Shown here: positions 1 to 11,258 of the stretch, one piece after another
Numbering within the stretch: the first letter of the stretch is position 1
Layout: each line of letters starts with the position of its first letter
Assembly: GCF_932276165.1 (NCBI RefSeq)
Contig: NC_063999.1
Location: 312,501-376,500 of the forward strand
Length of the DNA stretch: 64,000 nt
DNA from: Plutella xylostella
Lineage: Eukaryota; Arthropoda; Insecta; Lepidoptera; Plutellidae
Direction of reading: 5' to 3'
Made by a program: the position numbers and the translations under genes
Notes under the pieces: model-generated
Told to the model about the DNA's origin: nothing
Seen by the model: the letters and a program-made list of their open reading frames with translations, nothing else
Databases searched by the model: none

Positions 1-1540
1 CTATGCACAGCAAATGCGTTGTTCGAATCTCCGGTATTACAATAAGCTCTGCTCTCTCTTTCTCTGAAAGTTCAGTAACAAACGAGAGCACGTGCGTGTC
101 CGCCCGCCCAGGCTCCGCCGCCCTGCGTCAGTCGGTGCCGCACCGCCGCGCTAGCTGGGCGCCGCCCTACGACCGACGATACTAAAAGTTGCCCGCCGAG
201 TTACGATACTGAGAACAGATTGTGGTAGAGCCGTGAGTTATTGTGAGTCTGAAGAATATTGTGAAGTTTTGTGTGCTTAGGGTGCTATGAAAAAATAAAG
301 TGACTATCGCCTTTTTGTTGAACCAAGATGCGATCGGACTGAAATAAATTTGATGGATTAAAATTTAAAATAGCACATCAGATAATAAAATTAATTATTC
401 AGTAAACTTATTTATTTAATCAGCTAACAAACCGAAGTGATGTTTATGTGATCAATAACGAGCGACATCTCATACAAACTGCCGTCAAAAACTTATTAAT
501 AAAAGTGTTTAAACCTGTTGGGAGCGTGTTTAGCAAAAAGTGTTTTATGACGACAAGAAGTGGTTTTATCAGTGATTACAGCCGAGGGAGAGGGCAGACA
601 TGTAGCTGATAATAAGGTGAGTCCTATTAGTTTTTGTCTCGTCTGCATTCTTGGCGACAGGTTCTTAATCTGTGATGCTGATCCTGTAATCGTTTTGTTG
701 TAGATGGAGCGTGTAAGATAGTGTAAATATGCATGTAAGTAGCCAACTCGCAATAAACAGCCGACTGTAGGTATTCCCTTTCTAATCATATTATAATTTT
801 GCAATTTATAATAGCTAATAGGGCTTTATGTTATCTATTCCTTGAAGATTCATTAAGATTGGTCTTATAGCTAAAACATGCAAAAGCTTCCTAAGCACCA
901 ACATAGAATGAATTTAGGTACTTATTTTCGCAATTAAGAGTAAACGGATGCCAATTAAATCTATCATTTAAAAAAACTGTAAAAAAAACACGTAACATTC
1001 CGCCGTTTATCCGCCGCAGTCAAAGCTCACCGCTGCAGGAGGCTGCATTCAGAAAAAAAAAGAGTAAAAAGAAAAAAAATGTGGCAAAATCACGCGATAA
1101 CCGCACAGCAGCTTATCGACACTAAGTGGCTGCAGGAACGGGGGTCCCCCGAGCAATTAAGAAAACCATGTCACCAGTCCTATAGTTTTTGTAAAATAGG
1201 CTATTCTACTGGTTATGATAATAAATCGTTAATATGGAAATCAAAAAAATAAAGTTATTCGTAATAACCTCGTATTTTTGAACTGAGTACAATTATCATT
1301 GCACCTTTAATACTCACATAATCGGCAAAAATAACCGTTGTGAGACAAGACAGTCAGCGAATTCTCAAGTAGTTACCCGTATTGAAATTATTTAAAATTC
1401 AGTCTCATCGTAAACCCTTCAGGTTAACGTGTGACTCGCTCTTAGCCGTTAAATAATTATTGTTACATACCGAGAATCCTCCGTTAATGTGCTCTCAACG
1501 ATACACCTGTGAACCGATAACTAACTGATTTATTAACGTA
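1..1540. other. Non-coding stretch with a CpG-rich patch and possible 5' UTR exon
   Basis: No convincing reading frame is present. Bases 90-200 are strikingly GC- and CpG-rich compared with the AT-rich surroundings, as expected near an insect promoter. The text from about 430 to 616 is followed by a strong splice-donor match (AAG then GTGAGT, GT at 617-618) on the plus strand, so an untranslated first exon of a host gene is possible. Bases 620-1540 show nothing recognisable except A-rich runs near 1050-1080. Confidence 0.3.
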
Positions 1541-1550
1541 TTCTCTGTTT

Positions 1551-1922
1551 AATTATTATTTTATTTATTTTTATTTAAACACTTTATTGTATACAATATA
1601 CATAGGTATAACAGTAAAAAAATGGAGAGAATTAAACTAGACTAGTATACAAGGGCGGACTTATCGCCTCAACGCGATCTCTTCCAGTCAACCCTGGAGG
1701 TAAGGACACAAGTGGCTAAACTCTTAATAACTAAATTTATTGTTGTATACAAAAGTATCTAACAAAACCTATTTTCTAATATTTACACATAAAGTAGGTA
1801 CATATTTTAGAATCATATATACAAATTATCTATAATAAATATATATTTACACAATTAATAATATATATTATAAATAGATATATACTAAAATAAATAAATA
1901 CTAACTACCTACCTATAAATTT
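1551..1922 (-). repeat. 3' untranslated tail of LINE A
   Basis: AT-rich sequence follows the ORF2 stop. On the minus strand it runs through a block with GATCGCGTTGAGGCGATAAG-type sequence (about 1655-1690), common in lepidopteran LINE tails, to a CAATAAAGTG signal and an A-rich end at 1551-1578. The block at 1551-1715 could instead be a separate LINE fragment lying next to the tail. Confidence 0.5.
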
Positions 1923-4900
1923 CTACCAACCTAAGGTCGTGAAATAATATCTTTTCAGATTATTTTTAAATGCGTTAGGTGATGATGATAATCTTACATC
2001 CATAGGCAATGCATTCCATAGATTCACCGCTTTAATCGCGAATGAATCTCTGTAGGTGGCACTATTATGTGACGGTACACTCAGCATCTTATTCTCCTGT
2101 GATCGCAAAGCACGGCCGTGGGAGCACAAGTAGGTGAACTTGCACCGTAAGTAGTGGGGAGCAGAAGGATTATTGAGGACATTGTACAATACAGTTAAAA
2201 TATGAGTATTCCTTCGAAGGCGGATTGGGAGCCACTTAAGTTGAGCACGATACTCTGAAATATGATCATATTTACGTAATCCAAAGATAAAACGGATACA
2301 TAAATTTTGGAGACGTTCGAGTTTATTAAGTAGCTCTTCAGTTAAGTCGAGATAGCTTACATCTGCGTAGTCGAGGATGGGAAGCAGCAAAGACTGCGCC
2401 AGCGTAATTTTAGTGTGGTGAGGAAGGAAAAACTGCATGCGCTTGAGCGAATGAAAAGATGCAAACATTTTTTTGCTAACAGCTTTCACTTGGGGAAGCC
2501 AGGATAGGGTGCTGTCCATTATGACGCCTAGATTCTTTACAGCATTCACAAAGTGTATTTCAGTGCCGTCATAAGTAAGCTTCCCATGTATGAACAGATT
2601 TGTCTTATTTAGCAATCTAGAGCTGCCTAATATAATAGCCTGTGACTTATCCGGGTTAAGCAAAAGTCCGAACTTCTTTACCCACTTGGATATGATTTCC
2701 AGGTTGCTATCCATCATCACGACCCATTACGTCCCCACTGCTGGGGCACGGGTCTCCTTCCAATGAAGGAAGGGTTTAGGCCTAGTCCACCACGCTGGCC
2801 AAGTGCGGGTTGGTGGACCCCAACACAAGCAAGCTTGTGCTGAGAGAGTTGTCGGGTAAGTGGGCAACCCGACTGTCAGATGTTTTCAAGCCGCCCGAAG
2901 GCCTCTGACTCGGCTTAACGACTGCTGCCGAAGCAGCAACCGGGACCCACGGCTTAACGTGCCGTCCGAAGCACGGAAGCGTCCAGAAAAGCACCACTTG
3001 AAATTGGTCACCCATCCAATGGCTGACCGTGTCAGTTGTTGCTTAACCTCAGCGATCAGTTACGATCACTGAGGCCCGCTCGACTACGGACGCTTCTATT
3101 AATATCATTAATTGCCATATTTATGTTTTCCGGAAGAACACTTGTGTAGATCTGGAGATCATCTGCATAGAGGTGATAGAGAGAAGTAAGTTGTTTAGCA
3201 AGGACATTAATAAATAATGAGAAAAGTAAAGGAGAAAGTACGCCGCCTTGCGGGACGCCAGCTAGTACCGGACACCAGGCAGAGCTCTCTGCGTCGGTGC
3301 GCACACACTGCTGACGACCTTTAAGGTAGGATTCGAACCAACTGGTGACTGTCGGAGATACGTTAAGAGATTGTAAGATGCCTAAAAGTATATCAAAGTT
3401 CACCGTGTTAAATGCGTTACTAAAATCTAACAGGGTTAGAATAGTAACTTGATGGTTATCCATATTAAAACGAATGTCATCGGTGACCTTGATCAGAGCC
3501 GTGACGGTACTATGTCCTGTTCGAAACCCGGACTGAAATTCATTAAGTAGATGGTGAGTGGAGAGGAAGTTGGAAAATTGTTCAAATACAAGGCGTTCAA
3601 GGACTTTTGAAAGGAATGGTAGGATAGATATTGGGCGAAATTGGGATAAGGAAGAGGGATTAGGGACTTTTGGAAGAGGAACAATGAAAGCATTCTTCCA
3701 CGTACTAGGAAATGAACTGGAAAGTAAAGAAAGGTTCATTATATTCGTGATATGCGGCAGAATGATATCCAAAATTGGATTAATCATAAGAATACTAACA
3801 TTGTCAGTACCGGTTGCCTTGCTGGTAATGTTAGAAATACATCTCTTAACGTCACGACCAGAAACCAATTTAAAAGTGAATGAAGGGCAATCAGGGAGCG
3901 GTATAGAATCAAGATTACTCAGAGCCTCGGCCTTGTTTTGATCACTAAGGGTCAAAGGAGGAGTGGAAAAGTGCTTATTAAGTGCATTGAGGTCTGTGTC
4001 AATGTTAGAATGCGTCCTTGATTTGCCTATGCCCAACGTTTTAAGAAATGTCCATAACTGTGAGGTGTCACAGTTATCAATGGAAGTATGAATGTATCGG
4101 CGCTTTGCATCTCTACACACTCTATTGCAGCGATTCCTGAGCTCTTTATATTTCTGCAAGTGTTCATCTGTCGGTTGCTTTTTATAGCAGTACTTGGCGT
4201 GATCTCGCTTCGACATTAGGGTCTTGATGTTATCAGTAAGCCAAGGGGCCGGCAGCTGTTTCACACGAACTGGACGAAGGGGTGCGTGTTTGTCAAAAAG
4301 GTCGGTCAGGAGAGAATTAAACAACTCAACCCTTGCGTCAATGTCGTCAATGCTATTTAGCTGCGCCCAATCAATGGCGTTTGCATCTTCGCAGAGCCGC
4401 TGTAAGTCCATCCTCTTAAAATTACGCTGGAGAATTGTACGCTTCTTTGGTTTAGGAGTACGAACCTTAAAAGAAAGATAAAGAAGATCGTGATAGGAGA
4501 AACAGTCAGCCGTTAATTGGCCGTGCTGAAGTACAAGGTCAGGAGAAGAAACGATTATAAGATCTAGAAGTGTCGGATCAGAGTTCGGAGGATGATGAGT
4601 AGCGTCAAGGGGTAAAATGTGCAGATTTTGTGCAGTTGTGATAGAGTACAATGATTTGGAACGATGGTCGTTTTTTAAAAGACATGTATTAAAATCGCCC
4701 ATGACTATGGTGTTATCAAAATTGAGAGTATAATCCTCAAGAAGTTTCTCAAAAGATTCGAAATAGTTAACAGTCATGGATGGGCTATAGTAGACTCCGA
4801 GAAGAATCCTACTGAAGTTGAGACGCACTTCTAGGAAGAGATGCTCAGCCTTCCCAGAATACTCGCTCGGAGACCTACTCACAATGGTGTAAGGGATATG

Positions 4901-5254
4901 ACTGCGAAGGTATATCGCTACTCCCCCGCCACCTTTGTTGGTACGATCGTTGCGTACCAATTTAAACCCAGGTAATGGATACACAGAGGAGTCAAGCGAC
5001 GGTTTTAACCAAGATTCCGAAACGAGGATAGCGTGTATATTATTATTGTCTAATGATGCAAGCATATCAGAATGGTGTGAAGGAATACTCTGTGCGTTAA
5101 TATGGACCACATTCAATGCTTTGCGATACTTGGAGAGTTCCATATTAAGGCTAGAGGAGAGAGGAATGTATGACATGTCAAGTGAAGTGGAACCAACAGA
5201 AGAACATGATAAAAAATCATCATCATCACTAGCGGCAGAATCATATATACTCAT
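1923..5254 (-). pseudogene. LINE A ORF2: endonuclease and reverse transcriptase, broken by a SINE
   Basis: The frame opens at 5254 and reads about 700 residues to the SINE; the remaining 260 or so continue from 2710 to the stop at 1923. The N-terminal third is an AP-type endonuclease (motifs VVHINAQS, VSESW, VMGDFN, and YHDLLYLS near its end). The reverse transcriptase follows, with FRPISILPFLSK, the LLDFSNAFNTV block carrying the first catalytic aspartate, GVPQGGVLSP, and the YADD box at about residue 696. The SINE lies shortly after YADD, so this copy cannot make a full protein. The C-terminal block has the usual thumb-type residues (FLVTDS-like KNLGVIMD and SWLPQV). No other frame break was noticed, which suggests a fairly young copy. 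Confidence 0.85.
2712..3096 (-). mobile_element. 5S rRNA-derived SINE, copy 1 (inside LINE A ORF2)
   Basis: Read on the minus strand from 3096, bases 20-100 match the internal promoter region of 5S rRNA: GATCGCTGAGGTTAAGCAAC, then about 20 bases later TTGGATGGGTGACC. These are the A-box/intermediate element and C-box of a type 1 RNA polymerase III promoter. A central body follows, then a tail (AGGCCTAAACCCTTCC, then CCCAGCAGTGGGGACG) of the type seen at lepidopteran LINE 3' ends, closing with GATGATG repeats. The flanking duplication is short, about 3-4 bases (ATA or ATAG). The internal promoter is intact here, unlike copy 2 at 18628-19113. Confidence 0.85.
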
Positions 5255-5848
5255 AAAATATATATAGTTACTATTAATAAAAATATAATATAAAATACCT
5301 AATACGTATATGTTGTTTAATCAATATTTTAAATTTAAACTATGATTATTGTAATATTTAATATATATATAACGCATAATATCAATCCGCACTGTCCATG
5401 CGATAACATTGTAAATACAAATAAAAATTATGCAAAACCTTAGAACAAACAAGTTACATGAAAATTTAAAATGAATTTTTAACGAACCAAACATATTTTT
5501 AAATTTGATTTCTGAACGCAGCCTAAATGTTAATCTGTGCAAAACATCAGAATCAAATCTGTCAGCTGTCAGTGTCACAACAACACGACACTGCGCTGTC
5601 ACAACAATCAAAAAGAAAAATATTAATAAAGTTTTTTTTTTTTCGCTGGGAAGTGTTTATGGCGGTGCATGTGCTTTGCAAAAAATATTCATTCCTTGCT
5701 AAAAAAACTTACTTGCTGCTTGCTTTCTTGCTTTCCTTGAATACTTAACGATCTATTAGTGCTGTGTTTATATATTTATGTGTTTATCTTGCCTTGGAGG
5801 CTGGTAATTTTTTATTTTTTTTAAATAGTTTTTTTATGTTTGAGGACC

Positions 5849-7270
5849 ATGGAGGGTGACAGGGATAGACCGCCCCCAGCCCCCCCTGATCCTGACGTCT
5901 CTGACCCTCTTTCCCCCCTACCTCCTCCTTATTCCCCATTATCTAATGGCGATGACGAATTAGAACAAAATAGGAGAAAGCGTCCCATAACCAATGATAG
6001 TGAGGATGAAACCCCTACAGTAAAATCTATAAAGACTTCGATTGGTCGAGCTCGATACTCGGCTATGGACAGACCCCCTTACCTCGTCCACGTCTCCCGC
6101 TACGAGCAGGAATCAAACTCAGGTTCAACAATGCACCCGATCAAATTTGGACAGCTCCTTATGAGACTGAAAATAACAAATATAATGCAGGATGGAATTA
6201 AAAGAGTTGGCCGCAACCGTGTAGCCGTTGAATTTAAATCCCCAGAATCTGCCAACGCCTTTATTGTTCACCCAGAACTAACGCTGAAGGGCTATTTGAC
6301 CAGCATCCCAACCTACAATATTACACGTATGGGCATGGTCAAGGAACTCCCTTCAGAATGGTCAGAAGAGGATATTATATCAAATTTAACTGTTCCCGCG
6401 GGTTGTGGTAAAATTCTCAAAGCTAGGCGCATAAACTACAGATTTAAGAATGCAGAGGGTTCCACAGAGTGGCGTCCCTCACAATCGGTAGTCCTGACGT
6501 TCGACGGACAAATCTTACCTCAAAGAGTATTCGCTTGCTATTCCTCCCTGACAGTAGAGCTATATCACTTTCCCACCATAATATGCTTCAATTGTTGCCG
6601 ATATGGTCATACCAAAACCAAATGTCGCTCCAAACCAAAATGCTTCCGTTGTGGAGACAATCACTCCAGTGATAGTTGCTCCACTGCAGAATCAGATGCG
6701 TGCTGTATGTACTGTGATGGTAAACATTACGCTACAAGTAAATCTTGCCCCGAATACCAAAGACAAAAAAACATAAAAGTAGTCATGGCTGAACAAAATA
6801 TTTCCTTCGAGGAAGCTTCCAAAAAATTCCCGTCTGTCTCTCGCTCTTATGCGGACATAACCAACTCTATCCCACAGACCCTTCAGAGTTCGCCAATATT
6901 CTTGTCACAACCCAGTCAATCTCAACCCGCTTCTTTTTCTTACAGAAAAACCATCACAAAAAATCCAAAATCTCATGCCCCGCTTCCCTCTGGCTATGAT
7001 AAACATGCTCATCAATCCATCGTTAATAGCTATTCTTTCCCATCTTCCCCAAATGGTTGCGCTCTCCAAAACTCGTCTCAACCTTCATCATCTGATAACT
7101 CCACTTCACAAATAATTGAACTTCTCCTAACACTTTTGTCTCAGATTATTTCAAAAAATAATTCATCTCTACCTGACCACGTTGCAACCCAAATATTTCA
7201 GCTTGTAAAATTATTTAACAATGGCCCCTCTGACATTCCTCCAGTGGAACGCCAGGAGCGTAGCTCCTAA
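5849..7270 (+). CDS. I-clade LINE ORF1 (Gag-like nucleic acid-binding protein)
   Basis: A 473-residue frame. The ATG at 5849 sits in a good context (ACCATGG) and is preferred to upstream non-ATG codons. The first 60 residues are rich in proline and acidic residues. A central region of about 200 residues precedes three CCHC-type zinc knuckles (starting CFNCCRYGHTKTKC, CFRCGDNHSSDSC and CCMYCDGKHYATSKSC), at about residues 247-310. A low-complexity Ser/Gln/Pro tail follows. The product should coat the LINE RNA. Its 3' end overlaps the start of ORF2 by 50 bases in a different frame, as in other I elements. Confidence 0.9.
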   Translation: MEGDRDRPPPAPPDPDVSDPLSPLPPPYSPLSNGDDELEQNRRKRPITNDSEDETPTVKSIKTSIGRARYSAMDRPPYLVHVSRYEQESNSGSTMHPIKFGQLLMRLKITNIMQDGIKRVGRNRVAVEFKSPESANAFIVHPELTLKGYLTSIPTYNITRMGMVKELPSEWSEEDIISNLTVPAGCGKILKARRINYRFKNAEGSTEWRPSQSVVLTFDGQILPQRVFACYSSLTVELYHFPTIICFNCCRYGHTKTKCRSKPKCFRCGDNHSSDSCSTAESDACCMYCDGKHYATSKSCPEYQRQKNIKVVMAEQNISFEEASKKFPSVSRSYADITNSIPQTLQSSPIFLSQPSQSQPASFSYRKTITKNPKSHAPLPSGYDKHAHQSIVNSYSFPSSPNGCALQNSSQPSSSDNSTSQIIELLLTLLSQIISKNNSSLPDHVATQIFQLVKLFNNGPSDIPPVERQERSS

Positions 7271-10200
7271 AAAACATGAAATTTCTTTCTTGATTAACAA
7301 ACATTCTCCATCTTTATTTGCCATCAGTGAATCCTGGCTACAGCCAAACTGTAGCTTTAATATCCCAGGGTTTATCACCTTCAGAGATGACAGACCCGAT
7401 GGCCATGGTGGCACGGCAATCTTAACGAGCAACCGCATTCCCTCGTCTCCCATTCCTCTCCCTCCCTTTGACGATGACGTAAATGTCATCGGTATTCAAG
7501 CCGAAGGTATAAATTTTATTTCTATTTATATAGCTGATCCAAATATTAGAATTATCCCCTATATCCGTAGTTTAATTCTTTTCGTTTCCCCCCCATTAAT
7601 ACTCCTTGGTGACTTTAATGGACACCATTACTCCTGGGGCTCTTCCCATTGTGACGTATTCGGCACCGCCCTTTCAGATCTTTTTGATGACCTTAATATG
7701 TGCATTTTAAATGATGGATCCCCCACTCGTCTGACCCGCCCGGGTGAGAGTAAAAGTTGTGTTGACTTGACAGTGTGCAGTGCTGATATAGCTTCCAGTC
7801 TGCAATGGAACCGGCTTAATAGTACACATGGAAGTGACCATTTCCCAATCAAAACAACCTTTTTTAATAAAACAGTTCCTCATAAGGAGTCTAATCCCCT
7901 CCTTAAGTATAACTTATCAAACGCCAACTGGGAGACATATCGGGATTCTCTTGATTCGTTTATTGAGCATCTCCCTGATGCAAACCCTTCAAATATAACT
8001 TCGTGCTTTGAAAACTTCTCTTCTTCTCTTTCTTCTGCGGCGGATGTTTCTTTTCCTCTTAAAAATTCTCATTCGGGCAAATTATCCTCTCCCCCGTGGT
8101 GGGATAGTGAGTGCTCTGATTTAATAAAAGAACGGAACAAAGCTGAACTAGTATATAACCAAAATATGACCATTGAAAACCTAGTATTATATAAAAAAGT
8201 CCTTGCAAAATCTAGACGAGTTTTTCGTAAAAAGAAAACGGATAGCTGGAAAAGATTCTGTACCTCACTATCTCCCTTTACGCCCCCTTCCCTGGTATGG
8301 AAATCTATTAATAGATATAGACGTGGATGTTCCCCTAATAACTCCCCCCCAATTCCGAGACCCATTGCAGAAGCCTTCTTTGATAAACTTGCTCCCCCTT
8401 TTGTTCCACTTGAAGATGATCTACCATATTATTCAGAAAGTGGTCCATCTGACAATATCCTAGATTCCCCTTTTACCATGAATGAACTTTCTTCCGTTCT
8501 TTTATACGTTCACGATTCCGCCCCAGGTATAGATGGTTTCCCTTACTCGTTTATTTCCGAAGCTAGCCTCAAATGTCAACAATACTTCTTAAACCTTATC
8601 AATTTATGCCTCAATCTGGGTTATGTTCCAAACACTTGGAAGTGCCAAGTCATCCTTCCTATACTTAAGCCCGGAAAGGCACCAGACAACCCCGACCATT
8701 ACCGCCCTATTGCTCTCTCTTCAGCCCTCTCTAAAATCATGGAACATCTAATTAAAAATAGACTAGAGTGGTATGTCGAAAGCCAAGGTTTATTAGCAGA
8801 TTCACAGTTTGGCTTCCGTAAAGGGTATAGTACCATGGACAGCATTAGCCTTCTGGTCTCAGATATACGCATCGCTTTCAGTAGTAACGCCTCCGTTTTA
8901 GCTGTATTTTTAGATATTTCCTCTGCTTATGATAATGTGCTGCTTTCAATGCTCAGGTATAAATTACACCAGCTGAGCATTCCTGATAAGTTAGTAAAGC
9001 TCATAAGTAATCTACTTATGTCTCGTACCGTTTCTCTTCGGGTTCCTGGGGAGGACTTTGAAACTAGAACTGTATGGAAGGGTCTTCCTCAAGGCTCAGT
9101 GCTTAGCCCCCTGCTTTACGATATTTACACAGCAAAACTTCACACTTCCCTTAACGCAGACTGTAAAGTATTGCAATATGCTGATGACTTGGCTATATAT
9201 ATACCCTGTGATTCAATAGAAGATGCCAATGAATCGATACAATTGTCATTAGACTCTCTCAGTGAATGGCTTAACCTGCATGGGCTCCATCTATCAGCAC
9301 CTAAAAGCAGTGCAATAGTATTTTCCAGAAAACGTAATATCCCCGAAGTTAACGTAAAGATATGTAACAACAGTGTTCCAGTTAATGACAATGTCAAATT
9401 TCTTGGCGTGTTTCTCGATACTAAGCTAACGGGTGTAGTCCATCTAAATTACATTACTAAAAAATGCGAAAAGTCTTTAAATATCCTCAGAGTCCTATCC
9501 GGCGTCTGGTGGGGAGCCCACCCTTTTACTTTAAAACTTTTATATAATGCTCTTATCCGTAGCGTCTTAGATTATGGTTCTTTCCTCTTAGAACCATGTA
9601 GCAAATTAGCTTTAAAAAAACTAGAATCTATCCAATTCAAGGCTTTAAGATTAATAACTGGATGCATGAAGTCCTCCCCTGTCAATGCTTTACAGGTTGA
9701 ATGCGCTGAGCCTCCCCTTAACGTCAGAAGACAATATCTATCGGATCGCTTTTTATTCAGAACATATATTAGATTATCACACCCATTATTTGACAAATTA
9801 AAAATATTATACAGTCATTGCAATAAAAGTAAATACTGGTCACATAAAAATCCACCGCTAATACTAAACAGTTTTAAAAAAATTCAGGAAATTGAAGAAA
9901 CATGTCCCATTTTAAGATTTAAATATATCCCACTTTTTGAATTCCCCTACTGTAGTATACAATACACTCCCAACATAATATTTTCCATAGGTATAGACAA
10001 GCAAACTCCGGCCGCTAATTCAGTATTTACCTCTGAGATTAACACTAAGTGGAGTGACTGGCATTTGTTCTTCACTGATGCATCAAAACTAACCGATTCT
10101 TCCTGCTGTGGTGCAGCAGTCTACTATCAAAATTCAAAAATAGAATTAATGTTTGTTTGCCCCCCAGAAATCTCCGTTTACACGGGGGAGTGTGTAGCCG

Positions 10201-10943
10201 TTCTTGAGGCGTGTACTTTTATCGAAGCCCATAACATTGATAAGGCTGTAGTTTTTACTGATTCTCTGAGTTGCTTACAAACTCTAACACAATGTCCTTT
10301 TAAAAGTAAAACCCACTGTAGTTACACATTGCACATTAAAGACTGCCTTAGAAGGTGTAACGATAAAAGTCTTAGAGTTGTTCTGGTATGGATCCCAGGT
10401 CATTCTGGTATACCAGGCAACGAATACGCAGACCAGCTAGCAAAAAGAGCTTCTTCAGATGCCAGCAGTGACCGAAAATATTTCCAAATTCCCACCTATG
10501 ACCTCCTTAGCCTCCCAGCTAAGGATAGTTTGACTATCTGGCAACATGAATGGGAGAAATCAAGCCGGCTCAAGGGCCGATTGTACTTCTCCATTCAACC
10601 GAAGGTTCCTCATAGACCGTGGTTTTTTAAATTTAAAAATCTTCCTAAATTAATTGTTTCCATCCTGTGCAGAATTCGTTTGGGTCATTGTTGCTCCCCT
10701 GCTTTTCTCAATAAAATAAAACAACGGGATTCGCCCATGTGTGAGTGTGGACAGGACGAGGGGACTCTAGATCATGTTTTCCTGAATTGCCCCATTTTTG
10801 GTTTAGATTCATTATATCCATACCTATATAAAATCAAAGTTCCTCTTCCAATAAACTTTCATCAGTTGTTATTAAATTTTCATGACCCTAATTTTATCAT
10901 CGCTATTAGTAAATTTATTGTTAACAACAAAATCAAGTTATAA
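7221..10943 (+). CDS. I-clade LINE ORF2: endonuclease, reverse transcriptase and RNase H
   Basis: A 1240-residue intact polyprotein. Residues 1-220 form an AP-like endonuclease (FLQWNARSV, AISESWLQ, LLGDFNGHH, GSDHFPI). The reverse transcriptase (about 420-720) has YRPIALSSALSK, FLDISSAYDNV, GLPQGSVLSP and the YADD box near residue 652. RNase H (about 945-1080) shows FFTDASK, the glutamate in GECVAVLEA, VVFTDSLS and WIPGHSGIPGNEYAD, so all expected acidic residues are present. A C-terminal CCHC-like motif (CECGQDEGTLDHVFLNCP) lies near 1174. ORF2 is probably translated by reinitiation or frameshifting given its overlap with ORF1. Confidence 0.93.
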   Translation: MAPLTFLQWNARSVAPKKHEISFLINKHSPSLFAISESWLQPNCSFNIPGFITFRDDRPDGHGGTAILTSNRIPSSPIPLPPFDDDVNVIGIQAEGINFISIYIADPNIRIIPYIRSLILFVSPPLILLGDFNGHHYSWGSSHCDVFGTALSDLFDDLNMCILNDGSPTRLTRPGESKSCVDLTVCSADIASSLQWNRLNSTHGSDHFPIKTTFFNKTVPHKESNPLLKYNLSNANWETYRDSLDSFIEHLPDANPSNITSCFENFSSSLSSAADVSFPLKNSHSGKLSSPPWWDSECSDLIKERNKAELVYNQNMTIENLVLYKKVLAKSRRVFRKKKTDSWKRFCTSLSPFTPPSLVWKSINRYRRGCSPNNSPPIPRPIAEAFFDKLAPPFVPLEDDLPYYSESGPSDNILDSPFTMNELSSVLLYVHDSAPGIDGFPYSFISEASLKCQQYFLNLINLCLNLGYVPNTWKCQVILPILKPGKAPDNPDHYRPIALSSALSKIMEHLIKNRLEWYVESQGLLADSQFGFRKGYSTMDSISLLVSDIRIAFSSNASVLAVFLDISSAYDNVLLSMLRYKLHQLSIPDKLVKLISNLLMSRTVSLRVPGEDFETRTVWKGLPQGSVLSPLLYDIYTAKLHTSLNADCKVLQYADDLAIYIPCDSIEDANESIQLSLDSLSEWLNLHGLHLSAPKSSAIVFSRKRNIPEVNVKICNNSVPVNDNVKFLGVFLDTKLTGVVHLNYITKKCEKSLNILRVLSGVWWGAHPFTLKLLYNALIRSVLDYGSFLLEPCSKLALKKLESIQFKALRLITGCMKSSPVNALQVECAEPPLNVRRQYLSDRFLFRTYIRLSHPLFDKLKILYSHCNKSKYWSHKNPPLILNSFKKIQEIEETCPILRFKYIPLFEFPYCSIQYTPNIIFSIGIDKQTPAANSVFTSEINTKWSDWHLFFTDASKLTDSSCCGAAVYYQNSKIELMFVCPPEISVYTGECVAVLEACTFIEAHNIDKAVVFTDSLSCLQTLTQCPFKSKTHCSYTLHIKDCLRRCNDKSLRVVLVWIPGHSGIPGNEYADQLAKRASSDASSDRKYFQIPTYDLLSLPAKDSLTIWQHEWEKSSRLKGRLYFSIQPKVPHRPWFFKFKNLPKLIVSILCRIRLGHCCSPAFLNKIKQRDSPMCECGQDEGTLDHVFLNCPIFGLDSLYPYLYKIKVPLPINFHQLLLNFHDPNFIIAISKFIVNNKIKL

Positions 10944-11258
10944 CTCCATTCCTCAAATAGTAGTATAGATCTATCTATATATATTATGTATTTATCTATT
11001 ATGTTTATTTATATACATTCGTAAAGTTTTCAAGATCTACCTTCAATAAATTACAATTCAAATAAATACACATGCAGTGTCATGACATGATACTGGCAGA
11101 AATTGTTGGCACACCCGACAGATTGCCATAAATAAAATTTCAATTTCAATATTAATAAAAATCAAAACAGGGTAGGATACAATACAACTGCAAAGAAAAA
11201 AGAAAAAAAGGAAATTACATAATCAGAGGCAAAGAAATCTACCTTCCACCTGATGACT

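Larger units (their letters stand above)
5631..11147 (+). mobile_element. Full-length I-clade non-LTR retrotransposon
   Basis: A complete 5.5-kb LINE flanked by a 12-bp duplication, AATATTAATAAA at 5619-5630 and 11148-11159. It starts with a T-rich run, has a 5' leader of about 218 bases, two overlapping open frames and a roughly 200-base 3' UTR ending in ATAAATAAAATTTCAATTTC. The RNase H domain in ORF2 together with a Gag with three zinc knuckles is typical of the I group (I, Nimb and relatives). Both frames are uninterrupted, so the copy may be recent and possibly still competent. Because the region is AT-rich, a second near-match to the 3' flank at 5272-5284 leaves the 5' end slightly uncertain. 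Confidence 0.85.
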
